Shown here in pieces: positions 28,161-35,509 of a DNA stretch of 64,000 nt. Source of the DNA: Tessaracoccus flavescens (GTDB taxonomy: Bacteria > Actinomycetota > Actinomycetes > Propionibacteriales > Propionibacteriaceae); NCBI RefSeq assembly GCF_001998865.1, contig NZ_CP019607.1, positions 2,170,001 through 2,234,000 of the forward strand, given 5' to 3'. Under the pieces are notes generated by a model. The model made no database searches. It was not told where the DNA came from and saw only the letters and a program-made list of their open reading frames with translations. The stretch's first letter is position 1. Every line of letters begins with the position of its first letter. The translations under genes were made by a program, and so were the position numbers.

Positions 28161-28222
28161 ACAGCCATTATTGACACTCCCCGCCCGCCACCCCACCCCC
28201 TCACGGTGCTGAGGGAGTGTTC

Positions 28223-28250
28223 TTGGCCGAATCTTGACCCGGGCTGAACC
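28223..28250 (+). promoter_or_regulatory. Triple response-regulator site G between divergent genes
   Basis: Three half-sites in a row with 11-base spacing: TTGGCC-N5-TTGACC-N5-TGAACC. It lies between the response-regulator gene (minus strand) and the thioredoxin-like gene (plus strand). Confidence 0.55.
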
Positions 28251-28282
28251 GTTCCCTGATCTGGAGGGTTGAGGCTGGGATC

Positions 28283-28585
28283 GTGAACGAGATTCCGGCA
28301 TCAGCACCGCCGACCGCCCCGACCGAGGTGGTCAACGTCACCTTGGTGACCACCCCCGCCTGTCACTTCTGCGACGACGCCCATCAACGCCTCCACGCTC
28401 TGGAACGTGCAGGATTGTTGCGGCTGACGGCAGTGCCGGCGGAGTCACCGCAAGGTGAGGCGCTGATCGCCGAGCACCGCCCTGGGAGTTTCCCGCTGAC
28501 CCTGGTGGCGGGCAGGTACTTCCACGCCGGCCGCATTCCGCGAGGCAAGCTGGCGCGGCTCGTCGACCGCCTCGGTGCCCGCTGA
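28283..28585 (+). CDS. Glutaredoxin/thioredoxin-like protein
   Basis: The 100-aa protein has a thioredoxin-type fold with the redox motif in LVTTPACHFCDDAHQRL (Cys-His-Phe-Cys) after the first strand, and SFPLTLVAGRYFHAG near the usual cis-Pro. It has no signal peptide, so it is probably cytosolic. The stop overlaps the next start (TGATG), coupling it to the CcdA-like gene, to which it may feed electrons. Confidence 0.8.
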   Translation: MNEIPASAPPTAPTEVVNVTLVTTPACHFCDDAHQRLHALERAGLLRLTAVPAESPQGEALIAEHRPGSFPLTLVAGRYFHAGRIPRGKLARLVDRLGAR

Positions 28586-29550
28586 TGGGTGCCGACTTGC
28601 TCAGCGCGGGAGGGATCCTGGCGGCGTTCCTCGCCGGCGGCGTCGCGCTGTTCGCCCCGTGCTGCATCGTCTTCCTCGCCCCCAGCTATCTGGCCGCGGC
28701 GGCGAAGAACCGCCGTTGGCGCCTGATCCCGCTGACCTTCGTGTTCGCCGCCGGCCTGGCAGCGGTCCTGGTCCCGATCACCATGGGGGTCAGCCTGATC
28801 GCCGGCGCCATTGCCAAGTACCACGTGGTTCTCTACTGGGCCGGCGGCCTGTTGATGATCGGACTCGGCCTGTTGGCGTTGTCGGGGGCGATGTGGTCGA
28901 TGCCGTCGTTCCTCCGGGCGCCTGACACCGCACGCGGGGACACTGCCACCTTCTTCAGCCTCGGCGTGTTTTCCGGCATCGCCTCCAGTTGCTGCGCGCC
29001 GGTCCTGGCGGGCGTGATGACCCTGTCGGCGCTGTCCGGCTCGCCCGTCGGTGGGCTGGTGCTCGGTCTGACCTACGTGTTCGGGATGGTGATCCCGTTG
29101 TTCGTGATGGCACTGCTGTGGGACAAGCGACCCGAGCGGATGCGCAGCCTCCGCGCCAAGCCCATCCGGATCAACCTGGGCCGCTTCACGCTGGCCACCA
29201 ACACCGTCAACCTGCTGGTCGCCGTCGGGTTCGTGATCATGGGCATCCTCGTGATCGGCCAAGCCGGCGCCACCGAGATGACCGGCGCCGACGCCCCGCT
29301 GGTCGGCATGGGCGCCTGGCTCTCCGAGGTCTTCGCCTGGCTGATCGCGATCACCGCCCCTATCCCCGAGGCCGTCCTCGGACTGGCACTGCTCGCGCTG
29401 GTGGCCGTGTTCGTCATCGCCACCCTTCGCGACCGCCGACACGCCAAGCCCACCGCCGCCGTCCATGACTGCTGCGACACCCAACCAACACCGACCCCCG
29501 CGCCCGAAGGAGCCAGCGCTCCGACGACACTCTCCCAGGAGCCACGATGA
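28585..29550 (+). CDS. CcdA/DsbD-type membrane electron-transfer protein
   Basis: The 321-aa protein has at least seven hydrophobic segments. The redox Cys residues lie in the characteristic places: LFAPCCIVFLAPSYL at the first helix and IASSCCAPVLAGVMTLSAL at the fourth. Such proteins pass electrons from cytosolic thioredoxin to thiol proteins outside the membrane. The C-terminal tail is cytosolic and Pro/Thr-rich. It overlaps its neighbours on both sides by start-stop codons. Confidence 0.88.
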   Translation: MGADLLSAGGILAAFLAGGVALFAPCCIVFLAPSYLAAAAKNRRWRLIPLTFVFAAGLAAVLVPITMGVSLIAGAIAKYHVVLYWAGGLLMIGLGLLALSGAMWSMPSFLRAPDTARGDTATFFSLGVFSGIASSCCAPVLAGVMTLSALSGSPVGGLVLGLTYVFGMVIPLFVMALLWDKRPERMRSLRAKPIRINLGRFTLATNTVNLLVAVGFVIMGILVIGQAGATEMTGADAPLVGMGAWLSEVFAWLIAITAPIPEAVLGLALLALVAVFVIATLRDRRHAKPTAAVHDCCDTQPTPTPAPEGASAPTTLSQEPR

Positions 29551-30164
29551 CCACCACGAACCCCGCACCCTCACGGCGCGAGCAACTCAAAGCCCGCCAG
29601 GAGGCCGAGACGCGCCGCGACACGAAGCGCCGCACGTGGAGCCGGATCATCGGCGGAGTAGTGACCCTGATCGTCGTCGTCGTCGGCTACGGGCTGTGGA
29701 CCGCCATCCCAGAACAAGGCGACACCCAGCGCCTCGCCCCCGACTTCACCCTCACCACCACAGCCGGCGCCACGGTCACCCTCAGCGACCTACGACCCAG
29801 CCCGGTGCTCATCTACTTCAACGAAGGCGCCGGCTGCGCCTCCTGCACCATGCAGATGGCCGAGATCGAGAAGAACCCCGGCTTCGCCGAGGCCGGCATC
29901 CAGGTTTTGCCAATCGTCATGAACAGCGCCGAGCAGATCCTGCCCGACATGCAGCAATTCGGCGTCACCACCCCTTACCTCCTCGACGACGGCACCGTGT
30001 CCAAGGCCTACGACGTCCTCGACAAGGGCATGCACCCCGGGATGCCCGGACACGGCTTCGTCCTCATCGACGGCGAGGGCGTCCAGCGCTGGTACGGCAA
30101 CTACCCCTCCATGTGGCTCGACCCCCAGGAACTCCTCGACGAAGTCACTACACGACTGCGGTGA
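29547..30164 (+). CDS. Membrane-anchored TlpA/AhpC-type thiol-disulfide protein
   Basis: The 205-aa protein has a charged N-terminal cytosolic part, one membrane anchor (IIGGVVTLIVVVVGYGLW) and an extracytoplasmic peroxiredoxin-like/TlpA domain. That domain starts LAPDFTLTTTAGATVTLSDL, has the redox motif EGAGCASCTMQM and the cis-Pro region MPGHGFVLID. It is the likely electron acceptor of the CcdA-like protein, and may keep surface copper proteins reduced or reduce their disulfides. Confidence 0.87.
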   Translation: MTTTNPAPSRREQLKARQEAETRRDTKRRTWSRIIGGVVTLIVVVVGYGLWTAIPEQGDTQRLAPDFTLTTTAGATVTLSDLRPSPVLIYFNEGAGCASCTMQMAEIEKNPGFAEAGIQVLPIVMNSAEQILPDMQQFGVTTPYLLDDGTVSKAYDVLDKGMHPGMPGHGFVLIDGEGVQRWYGNYPSMWLDPQELLDEVTTRLR

Positions 30165-30217
30165 AGTCATTGCGGGGGACGTGTCGTTCGGTCCGAGTGC
30201 CCCGCGGCGGCTTCGAC

Positions 30218-30410
30218 TCACTGGTACCGCTTGAGGATCTCCTTCATCTGGGCGATCTCCCTTTCCTGCGCCTCGACGATCTCGCTGCAGAGCTGTTCGA
30301 TCTCAGGATCGGTGATGCTGGCCTCCTGGCACACCAGGATGGCGCGTGAATGGTGCGGAATCATGGAGGTGAGGAATCCCTCGTCGCCTACCCCCACCTC
30401 GTTGCGGCCC
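30218..30410 (-). pseudogene. DUF305 gene fragment cut by IS3 copy 2
   Basis: About 64 C-terminal residues remain: VGDEGFLTSMIPHHSRAIL, SITDPEIEQLCSEIVEAQ and REIAQMKEILKRYQ then stop, typical of DUF305 proteins. The frame runs into the IS3 copy at 30411, so the N-terminal part is lost. Confidence 0.8.
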
Positions 30411-30464
30411 ATGAAGAACTGGGCTGGCGCGGTGTTTCCGGACAGCGGAGTTGATTGGTTTCTC

Positions 30465-31358
30465 TTACGCTGCCAGTGCTGGCTGTTGGTAACTGTAGTG
30501 GACCTCGTTGGGCCTGCGGTAGCCGAGGGCGGAGTGCCGGCGGCGGCTGTTGTAGAAACCCTCGATGTAGGCGATGACATCACGCCTGGCACGTTCTTTC
30601 GTCGCGTAGACGGTGCGGTAGACCCGCTCGTTCTTCAACGCGGAGAAGAACGATTCGGCCATCGCGTTATCCCAGCAAACGCCCGTGCGCCCCATCGAGG
30701 AGGGCATGCCCAGCCCTGCCACCAGTGCCCGGTAGCCGGCCGAGGTGTAGACGCTGCCGCGGTCGCAGTGGAAGATCGCGTCAGGCTCGATCACGGCCGT
30801 CACGGCCGCGTTACGCAGCGCGGTCTCGACGAGTTCGGTGCGCATGTGATCAGCGATCGACCAGCCGATGACCTTCTTCGAGTAACAGTCGATCACAGTG
30901 GCCAGGTAGATGAAACCCTGCCAGGTGTGGATGTAGGTGATGTCGCCGACGAACTTCACCCCGGGCCGCTCGGCAGTGAAGTCCCGTTTCACCAAGTCAG
31001 GCATGCATGCCGCAGCTTCCGCGTCTGCTTGGGTTGTGACCCGGAACGGGCGCGGTTGGCAAGGCACCAGGTGTTCCTGCCGCATGATCTGGCGCACCAG
31101 CTCCGGTGAACACTCCACGCCCTCAGCCGCAAGGTCGGCGTGGATGCGTCGATAGCCGTAGGTGCCGTCAGAGGCCGTGAAGAAGTGCCGGACCCGTGCA
31201 GCCAGGGCCTCCCGGCGCGCGGCAGTCGCCGACTGCGGGCGCTTGAGCCAGTCGTAGAACCCCGAGGTTGACACCGCCAACCACAGACACATCTTCCACA
31301 CCGGGGTCGTCTCGGTCGGGTCGTTTCGGAGGGAATCGATGTACTCGTACTTGCCCAC
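30465..31358 (-). CDS. IS3-family transposase OrfB, copy 2
   Basis: The 297-aa DDE transposase differs from copy 1 at eight or so residues (for example TTPVW for TSPVW and KVIGW for KVVGW). The catalytic motifs DITYIHTW, VIDCYSKK and CWDNAMAESFF are intact. Confidence 0.92.
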   Translation of the reverse strand: MGKYEYIDSLRNDPTETTPVWKMCLWLAVSTSGFYDWLKRPQSATAARREALAARVRHFFTASDGTYGYRRIHADLAAEGVECSPELVRQIMRQEHLVPCQPRPFRVTTQADAEAAACMPDLVKRDFTAERPGVKFVGDITYIHTWQGFIYLATVIDCYSKKVIGWSIADHMRTELVETALRNAAVTAVIEPDAIFHCDRGSVYTSAGYRALVAGLGMPSSMGRTGVCWDNAMAESFFSALKNERVYRTVYATKERARRDVIAYIEGFYNSRRRHSALGYRRPNEVHYSYQQPALAA

Positions 31359-31648
31359 TACCGCGGTTCCCTCGCGAAGTAGGCCGCGGCTTTTTTTAGG
31401 AACGCCGTCTCCGCACGGAGCTCCTGATTCTCCCGCTCGAGCTCCTTCAACCGAGCACGCTCGGTGACCGTCAGCTCCGTCTCGGTGCCCCCGTGCGCGT
31501 CGCGGTACTTGATCAGCCAGTTACGCAGCGTCTCCGGGCCGACACCGTAGGCCTCAGCGACCTCCCGGATCGGTTTCGAGGTCGAGATCACCTCCTGACA
31601 CAGCTCGTCCTTGAACTCCTGGCTGAATCGCCGTCGTGATGCAGTCAT
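31358..31648 (-). CDS. IS3-family transposase OrfA, copy 2
   Basis: The 96-aa HTH and coiled-coil protein is identical to the copy 1 product. Its stop overlaps the orfB GTG. Confidence 0.92.
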   Translation of the reverse strand: MTASRRRFSQEFKDELCQEVISTSKPIREVAEAYGVGPETLRNWLIKYRDAHGGTETELTVTERARLKELERENQELRAETAFLKKAAAYFAREPR

Positions 31649-31714
31649 CCTGCCGATCTCTCTTTCAGTAGCGCCCTGAGCTTAAGAGGGCCCACCGTCC
31701 GAAATCTCTAGGCC

Positions 31715-31907
31715 GCCCAGGGGCCCTGCGGTCGGCTGCCGGTCCTGCTCGGTGTCGGTTCTTTCCCCTGCCGGTGTTTGCTCGTCAACGTGAGCTGGGC
31801 CACTGTCGCAGCCGTGGTCGGCGTTGTTGCCTCCCAGTTTCCGTCCGCCGGCCTTCGTCGCTTCTTGGGTCGTCCGGCGGTTCCTTGATCGTCGGTCGTC
31901 TGTTGCC
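31715..31907. other. Non-coding stretch right of IS3 copy 2
   Basis: No gene. From about 31848 the sequence (CCGGCCTTCGTCGCTTCTTGG) resembles the bases around the fba terminator at 14303, so the duplication of border sequence is longer than the 103-bp core. Confidence 0.5.
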
Positions 31908-32010
31908 GGCCAGCCTCGGTCAGCTGCCCGTGCGGCGTTGTCGGTGGGTCTGCTTGTCGGGTGCTGGTCGTGTTCGGTGCGGGTGGTTGAGGCCGCCCGG
32001 TCAGCTGCCC
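31908..32010 (+). repeat. 103-bp direct repeat, right border of metal island
   Basis: It matches 14416-14518 with two mismatches and no gap. Beyond it (32011-32150) no gene is seen until the lipoprotein start. Confidence 0.8.
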
Positions 32011-32150
32011 GTGTCTGTCCTGCAGGGGTTGCGGGTGCTGCTGGCAGGGCGGGCGCGCGCGGCTGCGGGCCGTGGCCCTGGGTCGCCCTCGTTGGTCGGG
32101 GTGGTGACCGCTTGTGGTCGCTCCTGACGAGGGCGGATAGGGTGCAGGTC

Positions 32151-32780
32151 ATGAGGGCATTTTTGAGGGGTGCGGCGACGCTCGGGGCGCTGATCGTCCT
32201 GGCGGGTTGCACCGTGCAGTTCGACCCGCTTTCGCGACCGACCGTCACCGTCACCGCGGCCGAGCCGACCGGGGCCAGCCAGGCTGGCTCGATCCCACCG
32301 TCGGCGGAACCGAGCCAGACCCCGGTGGCCGCGAGCGAGACCGCGCAGGCGTCGACGCCGGCGGCCGCCGGATGCGTCGACCCGACGATCAAGCTGCCGT
32401 GGTTCGTCTCGCCCGAGGCGTGCCAGGCCGTCGAGATGGCGCCCTACGCGGCGCAGGACTTCCGCACCCCGTCGGGCAACATCTCCTGCCAGATGGAGAA
32501 CGGCCAGGTGTGGTGTGCGGCGATCGAGACCCAGATGATCGCCGACACCCACAACCCCGAGGGCGACGGCATCTGCGACGGCTACGTCCTCAACGACGCC
32601 GCCCGCCTCGCCTGCCACAGCATTCCGAACGAAGAGGTCGATGGGCCGACCGTCGCCTACGGGGAACGGGTCGGGGTCGGGGAGTTCGCCTGCACCGTGG
32701 AGGACATCGGCGTCACCTGCTGGAACGGGCTCACCGGGCACGGGTTCTTCCTGTCAAAGGCCAGGTACGCGTCCTGGTGA
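32151..32780 (+). CDS. Secreted lipoprotein, unknown function
   Basis: The 209-aa protein has signal MRAFLRGAATLGALIVLAGC (lipobox Cys20), a Thr/Ala/Pro/Glu linker to residue ~75, and a small Cys-rich domain. Its motifs are TPSGNISCQMENGQVWCA, LACHSIPN and GEFACTVEDIGVTCWNGLTGHGFFL. Paired Cys residues suggest two or three disulfides. Similar TPSGNI-C proteins are common in actinobacteria (the DUF6636 type may be related); no activity is known. A TAGGGT box ends 8 bases before the ATG. An upstream extension of the frame is not coding. Confidence 0.75.
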   Translation: MRAFLRGAATLGALIVLAGCTVQFDPLSRPTVTVTAAEPTGASQAGSIPPSAEPSQTPVAASETAQASTPAAAGCVDPTIKLPWFVSPEACQAVEMAPYAAQDFRTPSGNISCQMENGQVWCAAIETQMIADTHNPEGDGICDGYVLNDAARLACHSIPNEEVDGPTVAYGERVGVGEFACTVEDIGVTCWNGLTGHGFFLSKARYASW

Positions 32781-32820
32781 GCCCGCGACGGCCCGACGCC
32801 CATCTGAACCGCCGTTGGGT

Positions 32821-33216
32821 CTAGTCGACCGCGGTGCCCTCGAGCTCGACGACCTGGCCCGGGATCGCGAGGCGGGTGACGCCGAGCATCGTCGTCGTCG
32901 GCGCAACCCCGGCCTCGGCGAGCCTGCCCGCGAGCACGCCGTAGTGGGGGAACAGGGCGTCGACATCGGTGGTGTACACGTTGAGCCGGACCAGGTTCGC
33001 CAGCGACATCCCCGCCGCGGCGAGCACCGACTCCAGATTCTCGACTGCCAGCGTCAGTTGCGCTGCGACGTCCCCCTCGTGGAGCGGGCGACCCTCGGCG
33101 CTCATCGCGGTCTGGCCCGAGATGTACAGCGTGCGTTGCGCTCCGCGGACGAGTTCGCCCTGGTTGAAGCCCAGGTCGAGCGACCACGGGGCCGGGTTCA
33201 CGGCTGAACGTTCCAT
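32821..33216 (-). CDS. RidA/YjgF family protein
   Basis: The 131-aa protein has the Rid fold: VRGAQRTLYISGQTAMS, HEGDVAAQLTLAVENLESVLAAAG, LVRLNVYTTDVDAL and TTMLGVTRLAIPGQVVELEGTAV. RidA deaminates reactive enamines/imines. The Arg that binds the carboxylate in archetypal RidA is not found in its usual strand, where the sequence is VTRLAIP, so it may be a divergent subgroup. GGAG precedes the ATG. It is divergent from the WYL regulator. Confidence 0.85.
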   Translation of the reverse strand: MERSAVNPAPWSLDLGFNQGELVRGAQRTLYISGQTAMSAEGRPLHEGDVAAQLTLAVENLESVLAAAGMSLANLVRLNVYTTDVDALFPHYGVLAGRLAEAGVAPTTTMLGVTRLAIPGQVVELEGTAVD

Positions 33217-33278
33217 GTCTTCTCCTATCGTCGGGCCGCGGCCGGGTGCCGCGGCGCCTGCAGACCACCTTTCCCATC

Positions 33279-33303
33279 AATCACGACATCTTGTGGCGTG
33301 ATT
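33279..33303. promoter_or_regulatory. Palindrome between ridA-like and WYL genes
   Basis: AATCACG-N11-CGTGATT is a perfect 7-bp inverted repeat, 19 bases before the WYL start and 63 bases before the RidA-like start on the other strand. It is a candidate operator for the WYL regulator at its own divergent promoter. Confidence 0.5.
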
Positions 33304-33321
33304 TCCGGGAAGATTCGGGGC

Positions 33322-34302
33322 ATGCGCGCCGACCGACTCGTGTCCCTCGTTCTGCTACTGCGGCAGCGCGGCAGGATGACCGCCGACCAGCTGGCGGGCG
33401 CGCTGGAGGTCTCGACCAGGACCGTGCTGCGCGACATCGACGCGCTCTCGGTGGCGGGGGTGCCCGTCTATGCCGAACGCGGACGACACGGCGGCTTCGC
33501 ACTCCTTCCGGGGTTCCGCACCGAACTGACCGGACTGAACGACGACGAGGCGCTCGCACTTCTCACCGCCGGACGAGGCGACGGCGCCTTCGGGCTCGGA
33601 GGCCAGCTCGTCTCGGCCATGCGCAAGGTCGTCGACGCACTGCCAGAGGCGCAGCGACCCTCGCTCGACGATGCGTCGAGCCGGCTGCTGATCGAGCCGG
33701 AACGCGACCTGCTCTCTCGGCGTCGGGCGCCGGAGGAACTGGCCGACGGCGTCATGACGGTGGTCCGCCGCGCCGTGCTCGCCGGTCGCCGGCTCCGGTT
33801 CCGCCATGCGCGGCCCGGCGAAGAGCCGAAGGTGCACGCCGTCGACCCCGTGGGCCTCGTGACCGTCCGCGGCCGCTCCTACCTGCTGGCGCTCAAGGGG
33901 GACGAGGACCGCACGTACCGGTTGTCGCGGATGCTCTCTGCGGAGGTGCTCGCAGACCCGGCGCAGAGGCCAAGGCAGACCGACCTCGAGCGGATCTGGG
34001 CAGAACGTGGCGCCGCCTTCCTGTCCGAGTCGCGACTCGCGGTCACCGTCCGGGTGCGTGGCGATCGTCGCGACGAGCTGCTCGACCACGCAAGAGTTGT
34101 CCGCTCCGCGGAGGATGAGACCGATGGATGGGTGCGGCTCGAGGTCGACTTCGAGGACCTGCGCCACGCCGTCTGGGCCGTCTGGCAGCTCGACACGGGG
34201 GCCGAGGCGCTGGCGCCCGAGTCGTTGCGCTCCGCGCTGCGCGCACGTGCGGTCGCCGTCGCTGAGAGACACGCGGAGGCGGTAGATCCGCGGAGAAGTT
34301 GA
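33322..34302 (+). CDS. WYL-domain transcriptional regulator
   Basis: The 326-aa protein has an N-terminal HTH (MRADRLVSLVLLLRQRGRMTADQLAGALEVSTRTVLRDIDAL, HTH_11 type) with the ERGRHGGFALLPGF wing. A WYL domain follows around residues 140-215 (GRRLRFRHARPGEEPKVHAVDPVGLVTVRGRSYLLAL) with a WCX-like end. Typical members repress a divergent neighbour and bind small molecules or nucleotides. ATG 33322 is preferred over a start eight codons upstream because the HTH begins at once. Confidence 0.88.
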   Translation: MRADRLVSLVLLLRQRGRMTADQLAGALEVSTRTVLRDIDALSVAGVPVYAERGRHGGFALLPGFRTELTGLNDDEALALLTAGRGDGAFGLGGQLVSAMRKVVDALPEAQRPSLDDASSRLLIEPERDLLSRRRAPEELADGVMTVVRRAVLAGRRLRFRHARPGEEPKVHAVDPVGLVTVRGRSYLLALKGDEDRTYRLSRMLSAEVLADPAQRPRQTDLERIWAERGAAFLSESRLAVTVRVRGDRRDELLDHARVVRSAEDETDGWVRLEVDFEDLRHAVWAVWQLDTGAEALAPESLRSALRARAVAVAERHAEAVDPRRS

Positions 34303-34353
34303 ACACTCCACTAAATCGGGAATCTTCCGTCGGCTGCGACCGTTGTACCAGGC

Positions 34354-34604
34354 ATGAGAGCTTTCGGATTCCTGTCCTTCGGGCACTACGCGCCCATGCC
34401 CGGGTCGCAGACCCGTACCGCGGCGGACATGCTCAAGCAGACGGTCGACCTGGCGGTCGGCGCCGACGAGATCGGTGTCAACGGGGCGTACGTCCGCGTC
34501 CACCACTTCGCGCGGCAGGCCGCGTCCCCGATGCCGCTGCTGACGGCGATGGCTGCGCGCACGAAGCGGATCGAGGTCGGCACCGGTGTCATCGACATGC
34601 GCTA
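34354..34604 (+). pseudogene. LLM-class flavin oxidoreductase, 5' part cut by integrated element
   Basis: Residues 1-84 of a luciferase-like monooxygenase family oxidoreductase (F420 or FMN dependent): MRAFGFLSFGHYAPMPG, ADEIGVNGAYVRVHHFARQ and KRIEVGTGVIDMR. The ORF is cut at the codons ATG CGC by the element starting at 34605, and a TAG follows at once. The 3' part resumes at 44103. Confidence 0.9.
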
Positions 34605-34629
34605 GCGCATGTCGCGGTTGCAACACTCG
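34603..34629 (+). repeat. Left terminal inverted repeat (att arm) of 9.5-kb element
   Basis: 27 bp that match the complement of 44076-44102 with two or three mismatches (both contain TCGCGGTTGCAACACTCG). CGCTA stands at both junctions (34600-34604 and 44098-44102). Confidence 0.85.
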
Positions 34630-34631
34630 CC

Positions 34632-34958
34632 TTATCGGTCGCTCTCGCCGCCTTGCATGCGGTCGCGCAACGCCTCATCGATCTGTGTTGCCGCCGGTGC
34701 GCCGGCGAAACCGTTCTCAGCCACATAGACACGGCACGCCAGTGAGTGAACGAGTGTTGTCGGGAACAGGTCGATGCCGTCGACGAGAATCGTAGGCGAG
34801 CCTCCGAACCCAGTGTTCGCCGCTTCGGCCTCGGTCCCGATCGTCACCAGCTCGACAGGCACGGCCCCGAGTCCGAGAGCGTCCAGCGCTGCCCGTGCGT
34901 TGGCTTCGGCGATTCCCGTGTTCGGGCAGTCGGCGATGTGCAGCAGTTCCACCTTCAT
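34632..34958 (-). CDS. Thioredoxin-like protein of the cadmium cassette
   Basis: The 108-aa protein has a thioredoxin-like fold (MKVELLHIADCPN with one Cys in place of CxxC, then GFGGSPTILVDGIDLF around the cis-Pro, and LACRVYVAENG). Relatives are annotated as thioredoxin or alkylmercury-lyase-like and usually sit in mercury/cadmium cassettes. The ATG overlaps the lspA stop (ATGA). Function unknown. Confidence 0.7.
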   Translation of the reverse strand: MKVELLHIADCPNTGIAEANARAALDALGLGAVPVELVTIGTEAEAANTGFGGSPTILVDGIDLFPTTLVHSLACRVYVAENGFAGAPAATQIDEALRDRMQGGESDR

Positions 34959-35509
34959 GAAGCTTCTTCCGTTCGTTCACCCTCAGCTGTCGTGCGAGGG
35001 GTCTGCGTGAGGAGGTTCAGACATACCAGGCCGACACCGGCGACGACGAAGACGTCGGCGACGTTCCCGACGAACAGGTCGCCGTAGGCGAGGAAGTCCG
35101 TGACGTGCCCCTGCCCGAACGCGGGCGAGTTCACGAGCCGGTCGACGAGGTTGCCGACCGCGCCGCCGAGGACCAGCCCCAGCGCGACGCCCCACCGCGC
35201 CCCGCGCATCCGTGCGGCAAACACGACCACCGCCACGGCGGCGAGGAGGCCGCTGATCGTGAAGATCCAGGTGGCCCCGGAACCGATCGAGAACGCGGCT
35301 CCGGGGTTGTAGACCAGCGACAGCCCGAACAGGTCGCCGACCAGCGGGATCCGCTCGCCCTGGGTCAGCTGCGCCGCGGCGAGGACCTTCGAGCCTTGAT
35401 CGATCGCCAGAGCGAGCGCCGCGACGACGAGGGCGACGACGAGCGCCTGCCTGCTCCTCGTGGATGCCCCGCCCGTCGACTCGACGACAACGGCGTCCTG
35501 CGCAGTCAC
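34955..35509 (-). CDS. lspA: Signal peptidase II
   Basis: The 184-aa protein has four membrane helices (VVALVVAALALAIDQGSK, IFTISGLLAAVAVVVFA, WGVALGLVLGGAVGNLVDRL, VFVVAGVGLVCLNLL). The two catalytic Asp residues lie in GNLVDRL and NVADVFVVAG, and the conserved VYNPGAAFSIG loop is present. It cleaves lipoprotein signal peptides at the outer face of the membrane. GTG overlaps the cadA stop (GTGA). An lspA in cadmium cassettes is known; it is extra to the chromosomal one. Confidence 0.93.
   Translation of the reverse strand: MTAQDAVVVESTGGASTRSRQALVVALVVAALALAIDQGSKVLAAAQLTQGERIPLVGDLFGLSLVYNPGAAFSIGSGATWIFTISGLLAAVAVVVFAARMRGARWGVALGLVLGGAVGNLVDRLVNSPAFGQGHVTDFLAYGDLFVGNVADVFVVAGVGLVCLNLLTQTPRTTAEGERTEEAS

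Larger units (their letters stand above)
30411..31714 (-). mobile_element. IS3-family insertion sequence, copy 2
   Basis: Same length and orientation as copy 1 (14519-15822), about 97% identical by eye, with the same orfA/orfB pair and A7G slippery run (T7 at 31391-31397). It interrupts a DUF305 gene. Together with copy 1 it brackets the island. Confidence 0.85.
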
